A program made the position numbers and the translations under genes. Shown here piece by piece: positions 8,403 through 17,481 of a stretch of DNA of 64,000 nt; the first letter of the stretch is position 1; every line of letters begins with the position of its first letter. This stretch comes from JAAEPI01 sp965212145 (lineage in GTDB: Bacteria > Bacteroidota > Bacteroidia > Cytophagales > Cyclobacteriaceae). Under the pieces are notes generated by a model that saw nothing but the letters and a program-made list of their open reading frames with translations, had not been told where the DNA came from and ran no database searches. The stretch lies in contig CBDBUY010000009.1 of NCBI GenBank assembly GCA_965212145.1, positions 992,001 to 1,056,000 of the forward strand, read 5' to 3'.

Positions 8403-10940
8403 TCAATCCAGGACATCATCAACGATCAACTTCAAGTGCTCTTTATGGGCCTTGGTCAAGGTGTTACCTGTTCCATTTGAGGCCATTCTTTTGATCTGCT
8501 TGAGATTGTACAAAGCCATTGATTTGGACGTATGGCTGTAGTTCTTCTCGTCCTTCACAATGTCCGCAAGCTTATTGGTATATTCTATCTGTAGATTCTG
8601 ACGGAAAGTGTTAACACTCCCTCTGATATCTGCACTAAAGATGGCGTTATTTAATGCCGTCATCATTTCTCCCAGATCGTACTTGTTACCATACAATTGA
8701 GAATCTACCAAACGCTGCATGGTATTGTGATGAAGAAGATGCCTCAAGGCTTGATTCTGAATACTCAGAACCATGCTATGAATTTTGGGATCTTCAGGGC
8801 TGGAGAAGAAGCCGAATCCACGTCTCTGCATGGCTAAATAATTGTACAGGCCATTTGGTGCATCCCAAGCATTTGGCGCAAATACATATTTGCCCAACGC
8901 TTCCATCGCACGTTTCTGATCCGAATAGGCCACCGGCGTGAATGGCTGTGTTCCGCCTTCTTGACCTACTTCTGCTCTGTCCACATAAACTCCACCTATG
9001 TACCTGGAAACAACTTTAGAAGCTCCGCTATATTGGCCAGCCAGAATGTAGAAATTCTGACGGAGTTCCTGGTAAGTGTCTCCATCATCTAGCGTCTTTT
9101 CTTTAAGATCCTCCATCAGATTTCTGACGGTCTCAAATCTGTCAACACTATACGTGATTGCATCATTGGATAAATCTCCCGTGTTAACCCGTGGATCAAT
9201 AGCCTTACCCGGTGATCGCATATCATCTGCGTCATTACCAAAGATCAATTCTGGTTCGGTGGAGCGAACCAAAAGTGCGTCCCTTTCAGAATCAGAATCG
9301 AATGGAGTGTATCCAAACTGAATCGCCCAGATATCATAAGGCCCGGGAGCTGCAGCGTAGTAATTTCCCTGCTTTTCTCGATTTCGAGTTACGTTAATTG
9401 CCGGATAATCCATGATGGAGCCTAACAAAACCCCCGAGGTAACTCCTTCTAGTTCTTTTGGTGATAGCAACTGAGATGATTTCATGTTATGGTTCAATCC
9501 TAAAGTGTGACCAACTTCATGGAGTATCAGATACATCATGGCCTCTTTTTTCATCCCCTTCATTTCCAAATCATCACCAGCAGAGCCATCCACGATATTT
9601 CCAAATAGAAGGTTTTGGTGCATGAAATCGCCTGCACTGCAGAACGTCTGATTCTTTTTGCCAAAGACGGGAATAAATGCTTCGTCTTCAGCCATTGATA
9701 AATCGAATAGTTTGGTGTACTTCACTCGATTGGAGAAGTGAACAAATTCAAGCATGATGTCGGCTCCCAGAATCTGACCCGTTCTTGGGTTAGTGAAACT
9801 CGGGCCATATCCACCAAAAGGTGGGTTAGGGGAACTTGTCCACCTGAGGACATTGTATCTGATATCTCCCGCATCCCAGTCAGCATCATCGGGTTGAATT
9901 TTCACGACCATCGCATTTTTGAACCCAGCTTTCTCGAATGCAGTATTCCAGGCTAGAACTCCTTCTCTGATCGTTTCCCGCCACTCATGCGGGGTGGTGT
10001 TTTCGATCCACCAGGTTATTGGCTCCACAGGCTCAGACATATCAGCGTCTGGATCCTTTTTAACCAAGTGCCATCTGTTGATCATGTCACGGTATGGGGT
10101 AGCTGAAGGATCGGTTTGATCATCTACCTGATTTAGAAAATAACCCACTCTTGGATCATCCATTCTTGGTTCAAATTCATTTTCCGGTACTTCGAGCAAC
10201 GTATAGAAGACCTCAATGCTGACATATCGAGCATCCGTCACAGCGTCCCCGCCGTAGTTCTTTGGGCTCTTATTATCGTAGGCATATTGAACCGCGATGT
10301 TCAGGTTTTCCGGATAGTTTTTGATCGAGAGAATCTTGGTTTTGTCTTTGTTGGCACTTCCAAGCTTAAATGCTCGTGGATTGCTTGAACCAGAACCTTT
10401 GACCTGAGTAAGAGTCTCTTTGATAAAGAGATTGTCTGCATCGATTAAATAGACACCATTTTCCTCTACTTTGATTTCTTCACTGGCCATGATGGCTTTT
10501 GCGATGTTAGCATCGGCGGCATTTTTTAGCGCATTGTCATCATCAAAGTAGAATCCGGTATTCACTTTTTCGAATTCTAGTCGATTGAAGTACTTGTTGA
10601 TCTTGAAGACGAACTCAGAATCATAAGCCCCACGAAACGCTCCGGCCTCAAGCACTCCATCTTTTACCTGTCCGAAGTAGATGTACTCTTTGCCAATCTG
10701 ATCTTCCTTGATGGCCATCTTGATTTTACCGGATGTAGAATCCTGATAAATGGTAAAGATGCCGTCCATTCGAACGTGCTTCTTCGTTTCGTCAGCTATG
10801 GTTTTCTTTTTGTCCTCTTTCTTTTCAGCGGGAGCTTCTGTTTCGCCCTTCTTTTTCTTCTTTTTCTTTTGTGCCTCAGCAGGAACAGCAATGATCAACA
10901 TCGCAATCGCTAGCATGAGTGTAGTTTTTAAGATTTTCAT
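8403..10940 (-). CDS. Secreted zinc-dependent metalloprotease (DUF5117/DUF5118 type)
   Basis: 845 residues from the ATG at 10940, chosen because it opens a good signal peptide (MKILKTTLMLAIAMLIIAVP, cleaved near AEAQ); the frame upstream is open but has no signal features. The catalytic motif HEVGHTLGLNHN lies near residues 475-486 (three zinc His plus catalytic Glu, metzincin type), with a downstream Met in SIMDYPA as a plausible Met-turn. The flanking regions match the DUF5117 and DUF4953/DUF5118 arrangement of Bacteroidota proteases, as does the length. Directly after the signal peptide is a run of seven lysines, which is unusual in an exported protein. Substrate unknown. Confidence 0.9.
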   Translation of the reverse strand: MKILKTTLMLAIAMLIIAVPAEAQKKKKKKKGETEAPAEKKEDKKKTIADETKKHVRMDGIFTIYQDSTSGKIKMAIKEDQIGKEYIYFGQVKDGVLEAGAFRGAYDSEFVFKINKYFNRLEFEKVNTGFYFDDDNALKNAADANIAKAIMASEEIKVEENGVYLIDADNLFIKETLTQVKGSGSSNPRAFKLGSANKDKTKILSIKNYPENLNIAVQYAYDNKSPKNYGGDAVTDARYVSIEVFYTLLEVPENEFEPRMDDPRVGYFLNQVDDQTDPSATPYRDMINRWHLVKKDPDADMSEPVEPITWWIENTTPHEWRETIREGVLAWNTAFEKAGFKNAMVVKIQPDDADWDAGDIRYNVLRWTSSPNPPFGGYGPSFTNPRTGQILGADIMLEFVHFSNRVKYTKLFDLSMAEDEAFIPVFGKKNQTFCSAGDFMHQNLLFGNIVDGSAGDDLEMKGMKKEAMMYLILHEVGHTLGLNHNMKSSQLLSPKELEGVTSGVLLGSIMDYPAINVTRNREKQGNYYAAAPGPYDIWAIQFGYTPFDSDSERDALLVRSTEPELIFGNDADDMRSPGKAIDPRVNTGDLSNDAITYSVDRFETVRNLMEDLKEKTLDDGDTYQELRQNFYILAGQYSGASKVVSRYIGGVYVDRAEVGQEGGTQPFTPVAYSDQKRAMEALGKYVFAPNAWDAPNGLYNYLAMQRRGFGFFSSPEDPKIHSMVLSIQNQALRHLLHHNTMQRLVDSQLYGNKYDLGEMMTALNNAIFSADIRGSVNTFRQNLQIEYTNKLADIVKDEKNYSHTSKSMALYNLKQIKRMASNGTGNTLTKAHKEHLKLIVDDVLD

Positions 10941-11080
10941 TTTGTTGAGTTTTATGCGAAAGAGTAATTTAATATAGCCGAGTGGCACTTGTAGATGGCC
11001 TATGATAAAGGGTGAAATTTTAGTGCGATTGGTAAAAGGTATAGACTGAAAAACATTCAGTCTGCTTATTTTCGTCGGGA

Positions 11081-12445
11081 ATGAAGCAAGAAGACAATCC
11101 ATCAACACCAAAGTGGCTCGCTGATCTTCAGCAGAGAAGTTGGGAACCCGAAATTCTTTTGTCAGGAATTGTCCTTTATGGGATGTTCAAGGTTCCGGAT
11201 TTGCTCGATCAGTTTCAGCTCTATTTTAAGCTCAATATTTTCGGTGATTCTCAGGACATAGACAATATCGTTTCTTTGTCTAAAATGGGCATTTATTGGC
11301 TAATCACCGGCCTTATCATGCACCTGATTTGTCGAGGTATTTGGATTGGTATGGTGGGTCTTAGTTACACTTTTCCACAAGGGATCCGCTTTGAAAAACT
11401 CAAGTATAAAGGCAAATTTCAAAGTAAGGTAGAGAGAACACCTGCGTACCAGCAGATCGTGATCAGGTTGGAGAAGATCAGCAGTGCTTTGTTCAGCGTC
11501 TCGTTCATGCTTTTTATGAGTTTGATCGGTGGGTATCTGTTCTTTCTGATATTGCTTATTCTTCCGTTTACCATCATTTACATAGCATTTGACGTTAGTT
11601 TTGACAGTGTTTTTTGGGACTTTTTTCAGGTCTATGCATTGACGCTTGTTGGGGTGGGACTTTTAGGGTTATTGGATTTTGTGAGTCTCGGCTACTTCCG
11701 CAGATTCAAGTGGTTTGCCAAGACGTATTGGCCATTACATGTTTTGATAAGTTGGCTTACTATGTCACGTTTCTACCGGCCCATATACTATGGCATGGTG
11801 ACTAACTTCAACAAATGGGCATTCTTTGCGATTTTGAGTGTTTTTACTGTGATAAGTATCATGGGTGCGAGTTCTCAAAATGAGTCTTTGTATCCGGGTG
11901 ACAGTTTTTCGAGACTGGAAATGTGGTCCAATCGAAGTGGTCATGTTTCATATGCTGGATATTATGATGATCAAAATCAAGATATGCCTTCTATAACGGC
12001 GAGTATTCCTTCTGACGTCATTTCCTCAGATGTCCTCCGACTTTTCGTTGTGGCCAGAGTCCAGCGTGAAGACATTATCCTGGAGCATACACCTGTGGAT
12101 TCTCTTAAAAAAATCTATAAGGACACGAGTACTGCAGCTCTGGAACTATGGTCGATAAAAGAATACTTTCAAATCAGAATTGATGGTGATTCTGTGGAAG
12201 TTCCACGCTGGTTTTTCCATTACAAGACGCACACTCAGCTACGCGGTTATCTCGCCTATGTGGATATTAGTCAATTGAATGAAGGACAGCACATCCTAGA
12301 GCTACTTCGACCAAGTGGAAGCACAATAGCTTATATCCCTTTTTACAGAGATGTCACCATGGTCAGGACACAAATTCAATTGCCGGATAAAAAGGAGAAA
12401 GAAAGTGCCGACTTCCAACCAAAACCATTCGGAATAAGAGAATAA
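11081..12445 (+). CDS. Multi-pass membrane protein of unknown function
   Basis: 454 residues. About five or six hydrophobic helices lie within residues 24-265 (for example MGIYWLITGLIMHLICRGI and LFFLILLILPFTIIYIAF), then a soluble C-terminal domain of about 190 residues with beta character (ELWSIKEYFQIRIDGDSVEV). The last 15 residues are charged. No family is recognised. It is divergent from the metalloprotease with 140 bp between starts and ends at a strong terminator. Confidence 0.75.
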   Translation: MKQEDNPSTPKWLADLQQRSWEPEILLSGIVLYGMFKVPDLLDQFQLYFKLNIFGDSQDIDNIVSLSKMGIYWLITGLIMHLICRGIWIGMVGLSYTFPQGIRFEKLKYKGKFQSKVERTPAYQQIVIRLEKISSALFSVSFMLFMSLIGGYLFFLILLILPFTIIYIAFDVSFDSVFWDFFQVYALTLVGVGLLGLLDFVSLGYFRRFKWFAKTYWPLHVLISWLTMSRFYRPIYYGMVTNFNKWAFFAILSVFTVISIMGASSQNESLYPGDSFSRLEMWSNRSGHVSYAGYYDDQNQDMPSITASIPSDVISSDVLRLFVVARVQREDIILEHTPVDSLKKIYKDTSTAALELWSIKEYFQIRIDGDSVEVPRWFFHYKTHTQLRGYLAYVDISQLNEGQHILELLRPSGSTIAYIPFYRDVTMVRTQIQLPDKKEKESADFQPKPFGIRE

Positions 12446-12450
12446 AGCAC

Positions 12451-12480
12451 AAAAAAAAGGCCCATTTACATGGGCCTTTC
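12451..12480. terminator. Bidirectional terminator
   Basis: AAAGGCCCAT / ATGGGCCTTT stem with A-run before and T-rich sequence after, between convergent genes. Confidence 0.85.
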
Positions 12481-12486
12481 ATTGCG

Positions 12487-12783
12487 TCATCTACCAAACC
12501 TAAAATTCTTATACTTCGGGCCTTTAAGGCCAGATCGTCTGTTTGTGAAAGTTACTAGCTGCGTGTTCTCAGGCTCTCTTTTCCAGATTTTAGCATTTTT
12601 GGCTTCCGGCCCTTGGAGCTTAACCTCCTTGATCCCTTCTACGGTTTCCAAAGCAACTGATGTTCTGTCTGTGTCAAAATAGGGTTTGTAATTTTTCGCT
12701 TGGGGACCTTTAAGCGGCTGCTTTTGAGCACTTACACTTGAAAATACAAATAATAGTGAAACGGCGATAAGTAGTTTTTTCAT
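12487..12783 (-). CDS. Secreted protein with three GP-x-x-KN repeats
   Basis: 98 residues with a signal peptide (MKKLLIAVSLLFVFSSVSAQ). The mature part of about 78 residues has three copies of a short motif: LKGPQAKNYKP, LQGPEAKNAKIW and LKGPKYKNFRF, spaced by about 30 and 25 residues. No family is recognised. The repeated LxGPxxKN pattern suggests a small repeat fold or a ligand-binding tag. It is convergent with the upstream membrane protein gene. Confidence 0.65.
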   Translation of the reverse strand: MKKLLIAVSLLFVFSSVSAQKQPLKGPQAKNYKPYFDTDRTSVALETVEGIKEVKLQGPEAKNAKIWKREPENTQLVTFTNRRSGLKGPKYKNFRFGR

Positions 12784-12972
12784 GACTGGGTTTGTTTAAT
12801 GTTCTTTACAAGTATACGGGAGAGTCCAAAGAATGGGTATCTGAAAGTTTTGGTAATCTGGTCTCCGTATAAATACTTAATCCTAGAATTAAGAGCTCCA
12901 AGAACACATTATTCTTTGTGACGGAACCAGTCAATCCCAGTTGAAAACTTATCCACAAATTGACCTCAAGCC

Positions 12973-13002
12973 TTTGCTCAGCAAAGGATTCTTCTATTTT
13001 TG
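12973..13002 (+). promoter_or_regulatory. tex promoter, -33 TTTG and -7 TATTTTTG
   Basis: TTTG at 12973-12976 and TATTTTTG at 12995-13002 are 18 nt apart, a close match to the Bacteroidota promoter pattern (TTG, 17-19 nt, TAnnTTTG). Transcription should start near 13009, leaving a leader of about 14 nt before the ATG. Confidence 0.6.
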
Positions 13003-13022
13003 GCGACCGAATTTTAAAGGAT

Positions 13023-15296
13023 ATGAATCACGAAGAAAGAATTGCCAGGGAACTAAATATCAGTGCCAATCAGGTGAAAACCACGGTGAAGCTATTAGAT
13101 GAGGGTGCCACCGTTCCCTTTATTTCGAGGTATAGAAAGGAATTAACCGGCAGTTTGGATGATGTTCAGGTCACCGGGATTCGTGATCGGATTATTCAGC
13201 TTAGAGATTTAGAATCCCGAAAACTGGCGATTCTCAAGTCCATTCAGGAGCAGGAAAAACTTACCCCCGAATTAGAAAAGAAAATTAATGCAGCTGAAAC
13301 AATGTCAGCATTGGAGGACTTGTACCTGCCTTACAAACCGAAGCGTAAAACCCGCGCGAGCATGGCGAGGGAAAAAGGGCTGGAGCCACTGGCGTTAAAA
13401 ATATTTGGGCAAAATGCTTTTGATGTACTAGCTGAAGCACAGAAATATTTGGATGACGAAAAAGGAGTGGGCAGTACTGAAGACGCCTTACAAGGAGCCA
13501 GAGATATCATTGCCGAAATGATCAATGAAGATGCCGAAACGCGTCAAAGAATTCGTGACCATTTCATGAAAAAGGCTACCATAACCTCACGAGTGCTAAA
13601 GGGCAAGGAGGAGCAGGCTGCCAAGTTTAAGGACTATTTTGAATGGGACGAGCCGCTGGCAAAGATCCCATCGCACAGATTGTTGGCGATCAGAAGAGGA
13701 GAGAAGGAGGGCTTCCTGTACATGAGCATACAACCCAGCGAAGAAGAGGCAATCGAAATCATTGAACGAAAATTTCACAAAGGAAATACGGAAGCTTCCG
13801 AGCACGTTAAAACGGCTATCAAAGATTGCTATAAGCGATTGATGAGTGTCAGCATTGAAACGGAAGTTCGGATGGCTACCAAGAAAAAAGCTGACGAGGA
13901 AGCCATTAAAGTCTTCGCTGAAAATCTGAAGCAATTACTTATGGCAGCCCCTTTAGGACAGAAAGCGGTCATGGCCGTGGACCCGGGATTTCGAACTGGA
14001 TGTAAAGTAGTGTGTTTAAATAAGCAAGGTAAGTTGCTGGAATTCAAGACGATATTTCCCAATGAACCACAGAAGGACATGACGAGATCTGGGGAAACAC
14101 TTAAACATTTGGTTGAGAAACACAAGGTTGAAGCCATTGCCATTGGAAACGGTACGGCCAGTAGGGAAACGGAGCAATTCGTCAAGTCACTGGGACTGCC
14201 GAAGGAAGTTGTAATTGCCATGGTCAACGAAAGTGGCGCATCCATTTACTCGGCTTCAGAAGTGGCCAGGGATGAATTCCCTAACGAGGACGTCACCGTA
14301 CGCGGGGCAGTGTCCATTGGTCGGCGAATGATGGATCCACTAGCGGAGTTGGTGAAGATTGATGCCAAGTCAATCGGAGTGGGTCAGTATCAACACGATG
14401 TGGATCAATTGGCACTCAAGCAATCTCTGGATGACGTGGTGATGAATTGTGTGAACAACGTAGGAGTGGAGCTTAACACGGCCAGCAAGCAATTACTCAC
14501 GTACGTTTCTGGGCTTGGACCCCAGATCGCTGATAACATTGTGAAATTCAGAGAAGAGAATGGCCCATTTACTTCCAGAGCGTCGCTTAAGAAAGTACCT
14601 CGGCTGGGAGATAAGGCATTTGAACAGGCTGCAGGTTTTTTACGAATTAAGGATGCCAAAAATCCACTAGATGAAAGTGCAGTGCACCCGGAAAGATACG
14701 AGACTGTTCAGCAGATGGCCCGGGATGCACAAGCTAGTATTGATGAATTGATCAAGAAAGCCGAGCTTCGGAAGCAAATCAATCTGAATCGGTACGTAAA
14801 TGATGAAATTGGCTTACCTACGCTAAAGGATATCCTAGACGAACTGGAGCGCCCGGGAAGGGACCCGAGGGATCAGTTTGAAGTCGTCACGTTCGCCGAA
14901 GGAGTCAATGAAATCACCGACCTGAAAGAGGGGATGACGTTACCCGGGGTGATAACCAACATTACTAAATTCGGTGCATTCGTAGATATAGGTGTTCACC
15001 AGGATGGGTTGGTACACATCAGTCATTTATCGAATGGATATGTCAGCGATCCAGCGCAGGTCGTTAAGCTGGGACAGAAGGTGAATGTCCGGGTTCTGGA
15101 AGTTGATGTGCCACGGAAGCGGATTTCACTTTCCATGAAAACCGAAATCGCACGAGATGCTCCGAAAACCGGAGATAAAAAGCGTCCCCGTCGAGAACAG
15201 TCAAAAACTCATATAAAGCCTAAAAAAGAGGTCAGAACTCCCGATGGTGACCTTCAGGCTAAGTTGGCCATGCTCAAAGGAAAGTTCGGTCAATAG
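13023..15296 (+). CDS. tex: Tex-family RNA-binding transcription accessory protein
   Basis: 757 residues from the ATG at 13023 (MNHEERIARELNISANQV); a frame extension 21 codons upstream crosses the promoter and is rejected. Domains in order: helical Tex N-terminal region, YqgF-like RNase H fold (AVDPGFRTGCKVV, near residues 318-330), helix-hairpin-helix region (YVSGLGPQIADNIVKFREENG), and a C-terminal S1 RNA-binding domain (GVITNITKFGAFVDIGVHQDG, near residues 645-715). A basic tail follows. The protein associates with transcription and RNA in the cytoplasm. Length is typical. Confidence 0.95.
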   Translation: MNHEERIARELNISANQVKTTVKLLDEGATVPFISRYRKELTGSLDDVQVTGIRDRIIQLRDLESRKLAILKSIQEQEKLTPELEKKINAAETMSALEDLYLPYKPKRKTRASMAREKGLEPLALKIFGQNAFDVLAEAQKYLDDEKGVGSTEDALQGARDIIAEMINEDAETRQRIRDHFMKKATITSRVLKGKEEQAAKFKDYFEWDEPLAKIPSHRLLAIRRGEKEGFLYMSIQPSEEEAIEIIERKFHKGNTEASEHVKTAIKDCYKRLMSVSIETEVRMATKKKADEEAIKVFAENLKQLLMAAPLGQKAVMAVDPGFRTGCKVVCLNKQGKLLEFKTIFPNEPQKDMTRSGETLKHLVEKHKVEAIAIGNGTASRETEQFVKSLGLPKEVVIAMVNESGASIYSASEVARDEFPNEDVTVRGAVSIGRRMMDPLAELVKIDAKSIGVGQYQHDVDQLALKQSLDDVVMNCVNNVGVELNTASKQLLTYVSGLGPQIADNIVKFREENGPFTSRASLKKVPRLGDKAFEQAAGFLRIKDAKNPLDESAVHPERYETVQQMARDAQASIDELIKKAELRKQINLNRYVNDEIGLPTLKDILDELERPGRDPRDQFEVVTFAEGVNEITDLKEGMTLPGVITNITKFGAFVDIGVHQDGLVHISHLSNGYVSDPAQVVKLGQKVNVRVLEVDVPRKRISLSMKTEIARDAPKTGDKKRPRREQSKTHIKPKKEVRTPDGDLQAKLAMLKGKFGQ

Positions 15297-15299
15297 CGT

Positions 15300-15458
15300 C
15301 TAGGCGAATATGTCAGAGACTAATGATAGGATCAATAACACGACAAAGATGAAAAATAAGAATCTCGCAATTCGTGCGCTTCCTTTCGATATTCCACTAA
15401 AGCCAAAAAGTCCGGCGACCAGTGCCACGATCATAAATACTACGGTCCAATAAAGCAT
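15300..15458 (-). CDS. DUF1328 (YtjA/UPF0391) small membrane protein
   Basis: 52 residues with two hydrophobic helices (LYWTVVFMIVALVAGLFGF and RFLFFIFVVLLILSLV) joined by SGISKGSARIA. This helix-GFSGIS-A-IA-helix pattern is the DUF1328 signature. Proteins of this family are small inner-membrane proteins of unknown role, often stress-induced. Its stop lies 3 nt from the end of tex (convergent). The Dps-like gene lies upstream in divergent orientation, which fits a stress context. Confidence 0.8.
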   Translation of the reverse strand: MLYWTVVFMIVALVAGLFGFSGISKGSARIARFLFFIFVVLLILSLVSDIFA

Positions 15459-15743
15459 AATTGTGTTCGGTTAAGAGTCTTACATTGATTTCTCACCAAG
15501 AGGAGAAAACTCTATGCCATCCGGACATGAAGGCATTGCAGGGCTTTATGGCCACATTTTCCTCTAAAATCTAGATCGAATTTCTCGATATGGGAATCCA
15601 CCATTTTGGAAACAACCTTTCAGGTGTCATATGAACTGATTGGGTGGCTTGGTATGCTTTTTTCTTGTTAAGTGGTGTAATTAAACACGTTGATTCAAAG
15701 CGGATCAACCTTAATTTTTCACTTAAAAACATATTAGATAAAC

Positions 15744-16271
15744 ATGGAAAACGAAATTATTGAAAACGGTACGTCAGACAAGAAAAGAAGGGTTCATAAA
15801 CTACTTGGTTACGAGACAGAGGGAGCTGAGCAGTTAATTTCGGCCATGAATATTCTCATAGCGAATTACAGTGTTCATTATCAAAAGCTCAGAAACTATC
15901 ACTGGAATGTGAAGGGTTCAGACTTCTTTGACATTCATGAGAAATTTGAGGAGCAATACAACTTCGCCAAAGTGGCGATTGACGATCTCTCAGAAAGAGT
16001 GAGAGTATTTGGTGGAACACCTATGAGCACGATGAAGGAGTATCTCGAAGCATCCGATATTAAGGAAACTGGAACAGATTTGAATTCCATGGAAATGGTC
16101 AAGGAAATCATTCGAGATTACAGAACTCTTCTAGAGCACCTATTCACGCTCGTGGAAGTAGCTCTGGAGCACGGTGATAGCGGAACCGAAGATCTGGCCA
16201 AAGGAATCATTAAGAAGCTGGAGAAGAATCATTGGATGATGAACTCTTTCTCTTACGGATCAGACTCCTAA
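15744..16271 (+). CDS. dps: Dps-like ferritin
   Basis: 175 residues, four-helix ferritin-like. The Dps ferroxidase pattern is visible: NYHWNVKGSDFFDIHEKFEEQY (His, Asp, Glu of the inter-subunit iron site, residues about 51-72) and a later DDLSERVRVFGG. Dps dodecamers store iron, remove hydrogen peroxide and can bind DNA. The N terminus has a basic KKRR stretch that could contact DNA. The 285-bp upstream gap holds no other gene that I can see and should contain its promoter. Confidence 0.9.
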   Translation: MENEIIENGTSDKKRRVHKLLGYETEGAEQLISAMNILIANYSVHYQKLRNYHWNVKGSDFFDIHEKFEEQYNFAKVAIDDLSERVRVFGGTPMSTMKEYLEASDIKETGTDLNSMEMVKEIIRDYRTLLEHLFTLVEVALEHGDSGTEDLAKGIIKKLEKNHWMMNSFSYGSDS

Positions 16272-16291
16272 GTAACCAACCACGCTTGGAA

Positions 16292-16322
16292 GAAAGCCGA
16301 TCGTTTTGATCGGCTTTTTTAT
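16292..16322 (+). terminator. Terminator of dps
   Basis: AAAGCCGATC / GATCGGCTTTTTT stem-loop with T-run 20 nt after the stop. Confidence 0.85.
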
Positions 16323-16413
16323 TGTGATTCTCATTCAGAATGTTTGTGAAAAAGTGTACCTTTAATAAAGGTGCATGATACCGGATCTGCCTAGGAGGAT
16401 TTGGTCACGTACA

Positions 16414-16441
16414 CAAAAAGCCACATGAAGTGGCTTTTTTG
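16414..16441. terminator. Bidirectional terminator
   Basis: AAAAAGCCAC / GTGGCTTTTTT stem-loop. It lies just downstream of the minus-strand gene ending at 16448. Confidence 0.8.
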
Positions 16442-16447
16442 TTTGTT

Positions 16448-17391
16448 TTAATCCTTTCCATTCAACCACCGCCAGAATCTTCCAAAAACAGATTTTGGTG
16501 CAACTTCTTGAGGTGTGGATGCCGCTTCTTGCTTTCTTTCAGGATCAGGGACATGCACTCGCTTCTTAGGTTTGCGAACCACCTTCTCAGATTTTGCCCG
16601 CTCTAATTTTTCTCTGTAGTGCGCTTCTTTACGTCTCTTGCGCTCCCGTTCTTCCTTTTCCTTTTCCCGACGCTCTTTTCGTGCCTCGTACTCCTCTTTT
16701 TTTCGCTTTGCCCTTATTCTGCGCTTTTCTTTTTCTTCTTCGCTGAGCTGAGGTCTTCGATTTTTGCCTCTATTTTCCTTCTCCTCATCCTTGGGTTTTT
16801 CCTCCTTCTTTTTAGGCTCGGGTAACTCCACCTTGCCGACCACCTTCAGCCCAGCCAACTCTTTCTTGGGGGCTTTGATGCGCTTGATTTTGTCCAGGTT
16901 CGGAACTTCTTCTCCCGCCTCCAGCATTTCGATCAACTTGTCCGTCTGGATGATCTCATCTTCAGCTGGCTCAGGGGCTGCTTCTTCGACAGGCTCTGGA
17001 GTTTTCTACCTCTTCAACTTTTTCTTCTTCTATTTCTTCAGTGATTTCCTCCTCCTCAACTTCATCAACAATTTCAACCGAAGACGCCTCGGTTTCGACT
17101 TCCTCTACCGCCTCTGATTCAATGTCATCAACTTCTTCAGTCAATTCCTCCTGATCCTGTTCTACTTCCGATTCATTTGATTCTGCTTCCAATTGTTCCG
17201 GCTCGGGGACCTTTTCCACTTCTTCCTCAACGACCTGAGGGACTAGCTGGAAATGTGAAAAGACCTTATCCTCAATGGTGTCATAGAGTTTGGCATTGGG
17301 ATGAAATTTCTCCCCGGTTTTCTTCCTCGAGATATTCTATAATGTCCTGAACGGGAATTTCATACTTACGTGCCAGCTGTCCGAGTCTCAT
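16448..17391 (-). pseudogene. Acidic/basic repeat protein with IF2-N-like start, two +1 frameshifts
   Basis: The gene starts at 17391 (MRLGQLARKYEIPVQDIIEY, resembling the helical N-terminal module of initiation factor IF-2) and should run to 16448. The frame breaks at two A-runs on the coding strand (17318-17321 and 17002-17005). In both, removing one A from AGAAAAC restores the frame: first EETGEKFHPNAKLYD, then EETPEPVEEAAPEPAEDE. The joined protein of about 313 residues has a folded start, a long Glu-rich segment, then a Lys/Arg/Glu coiled-coil-like segment ending FGRFWRWLNGKD. Intact pieces are 16448-16936 and 16971-17219. Sequencing error, true mutation or recoding cannot be separated here. 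Confidence 0.6.
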
Positions 17392-17481
17392 AGTGCAGGT
17401 GATTCAAACCGCAAAACTAAACGGTGTTGGACATTTACTGGTCAAGAATCCTTTTCTATCTTTCCCCAAAATCAGTCTACT

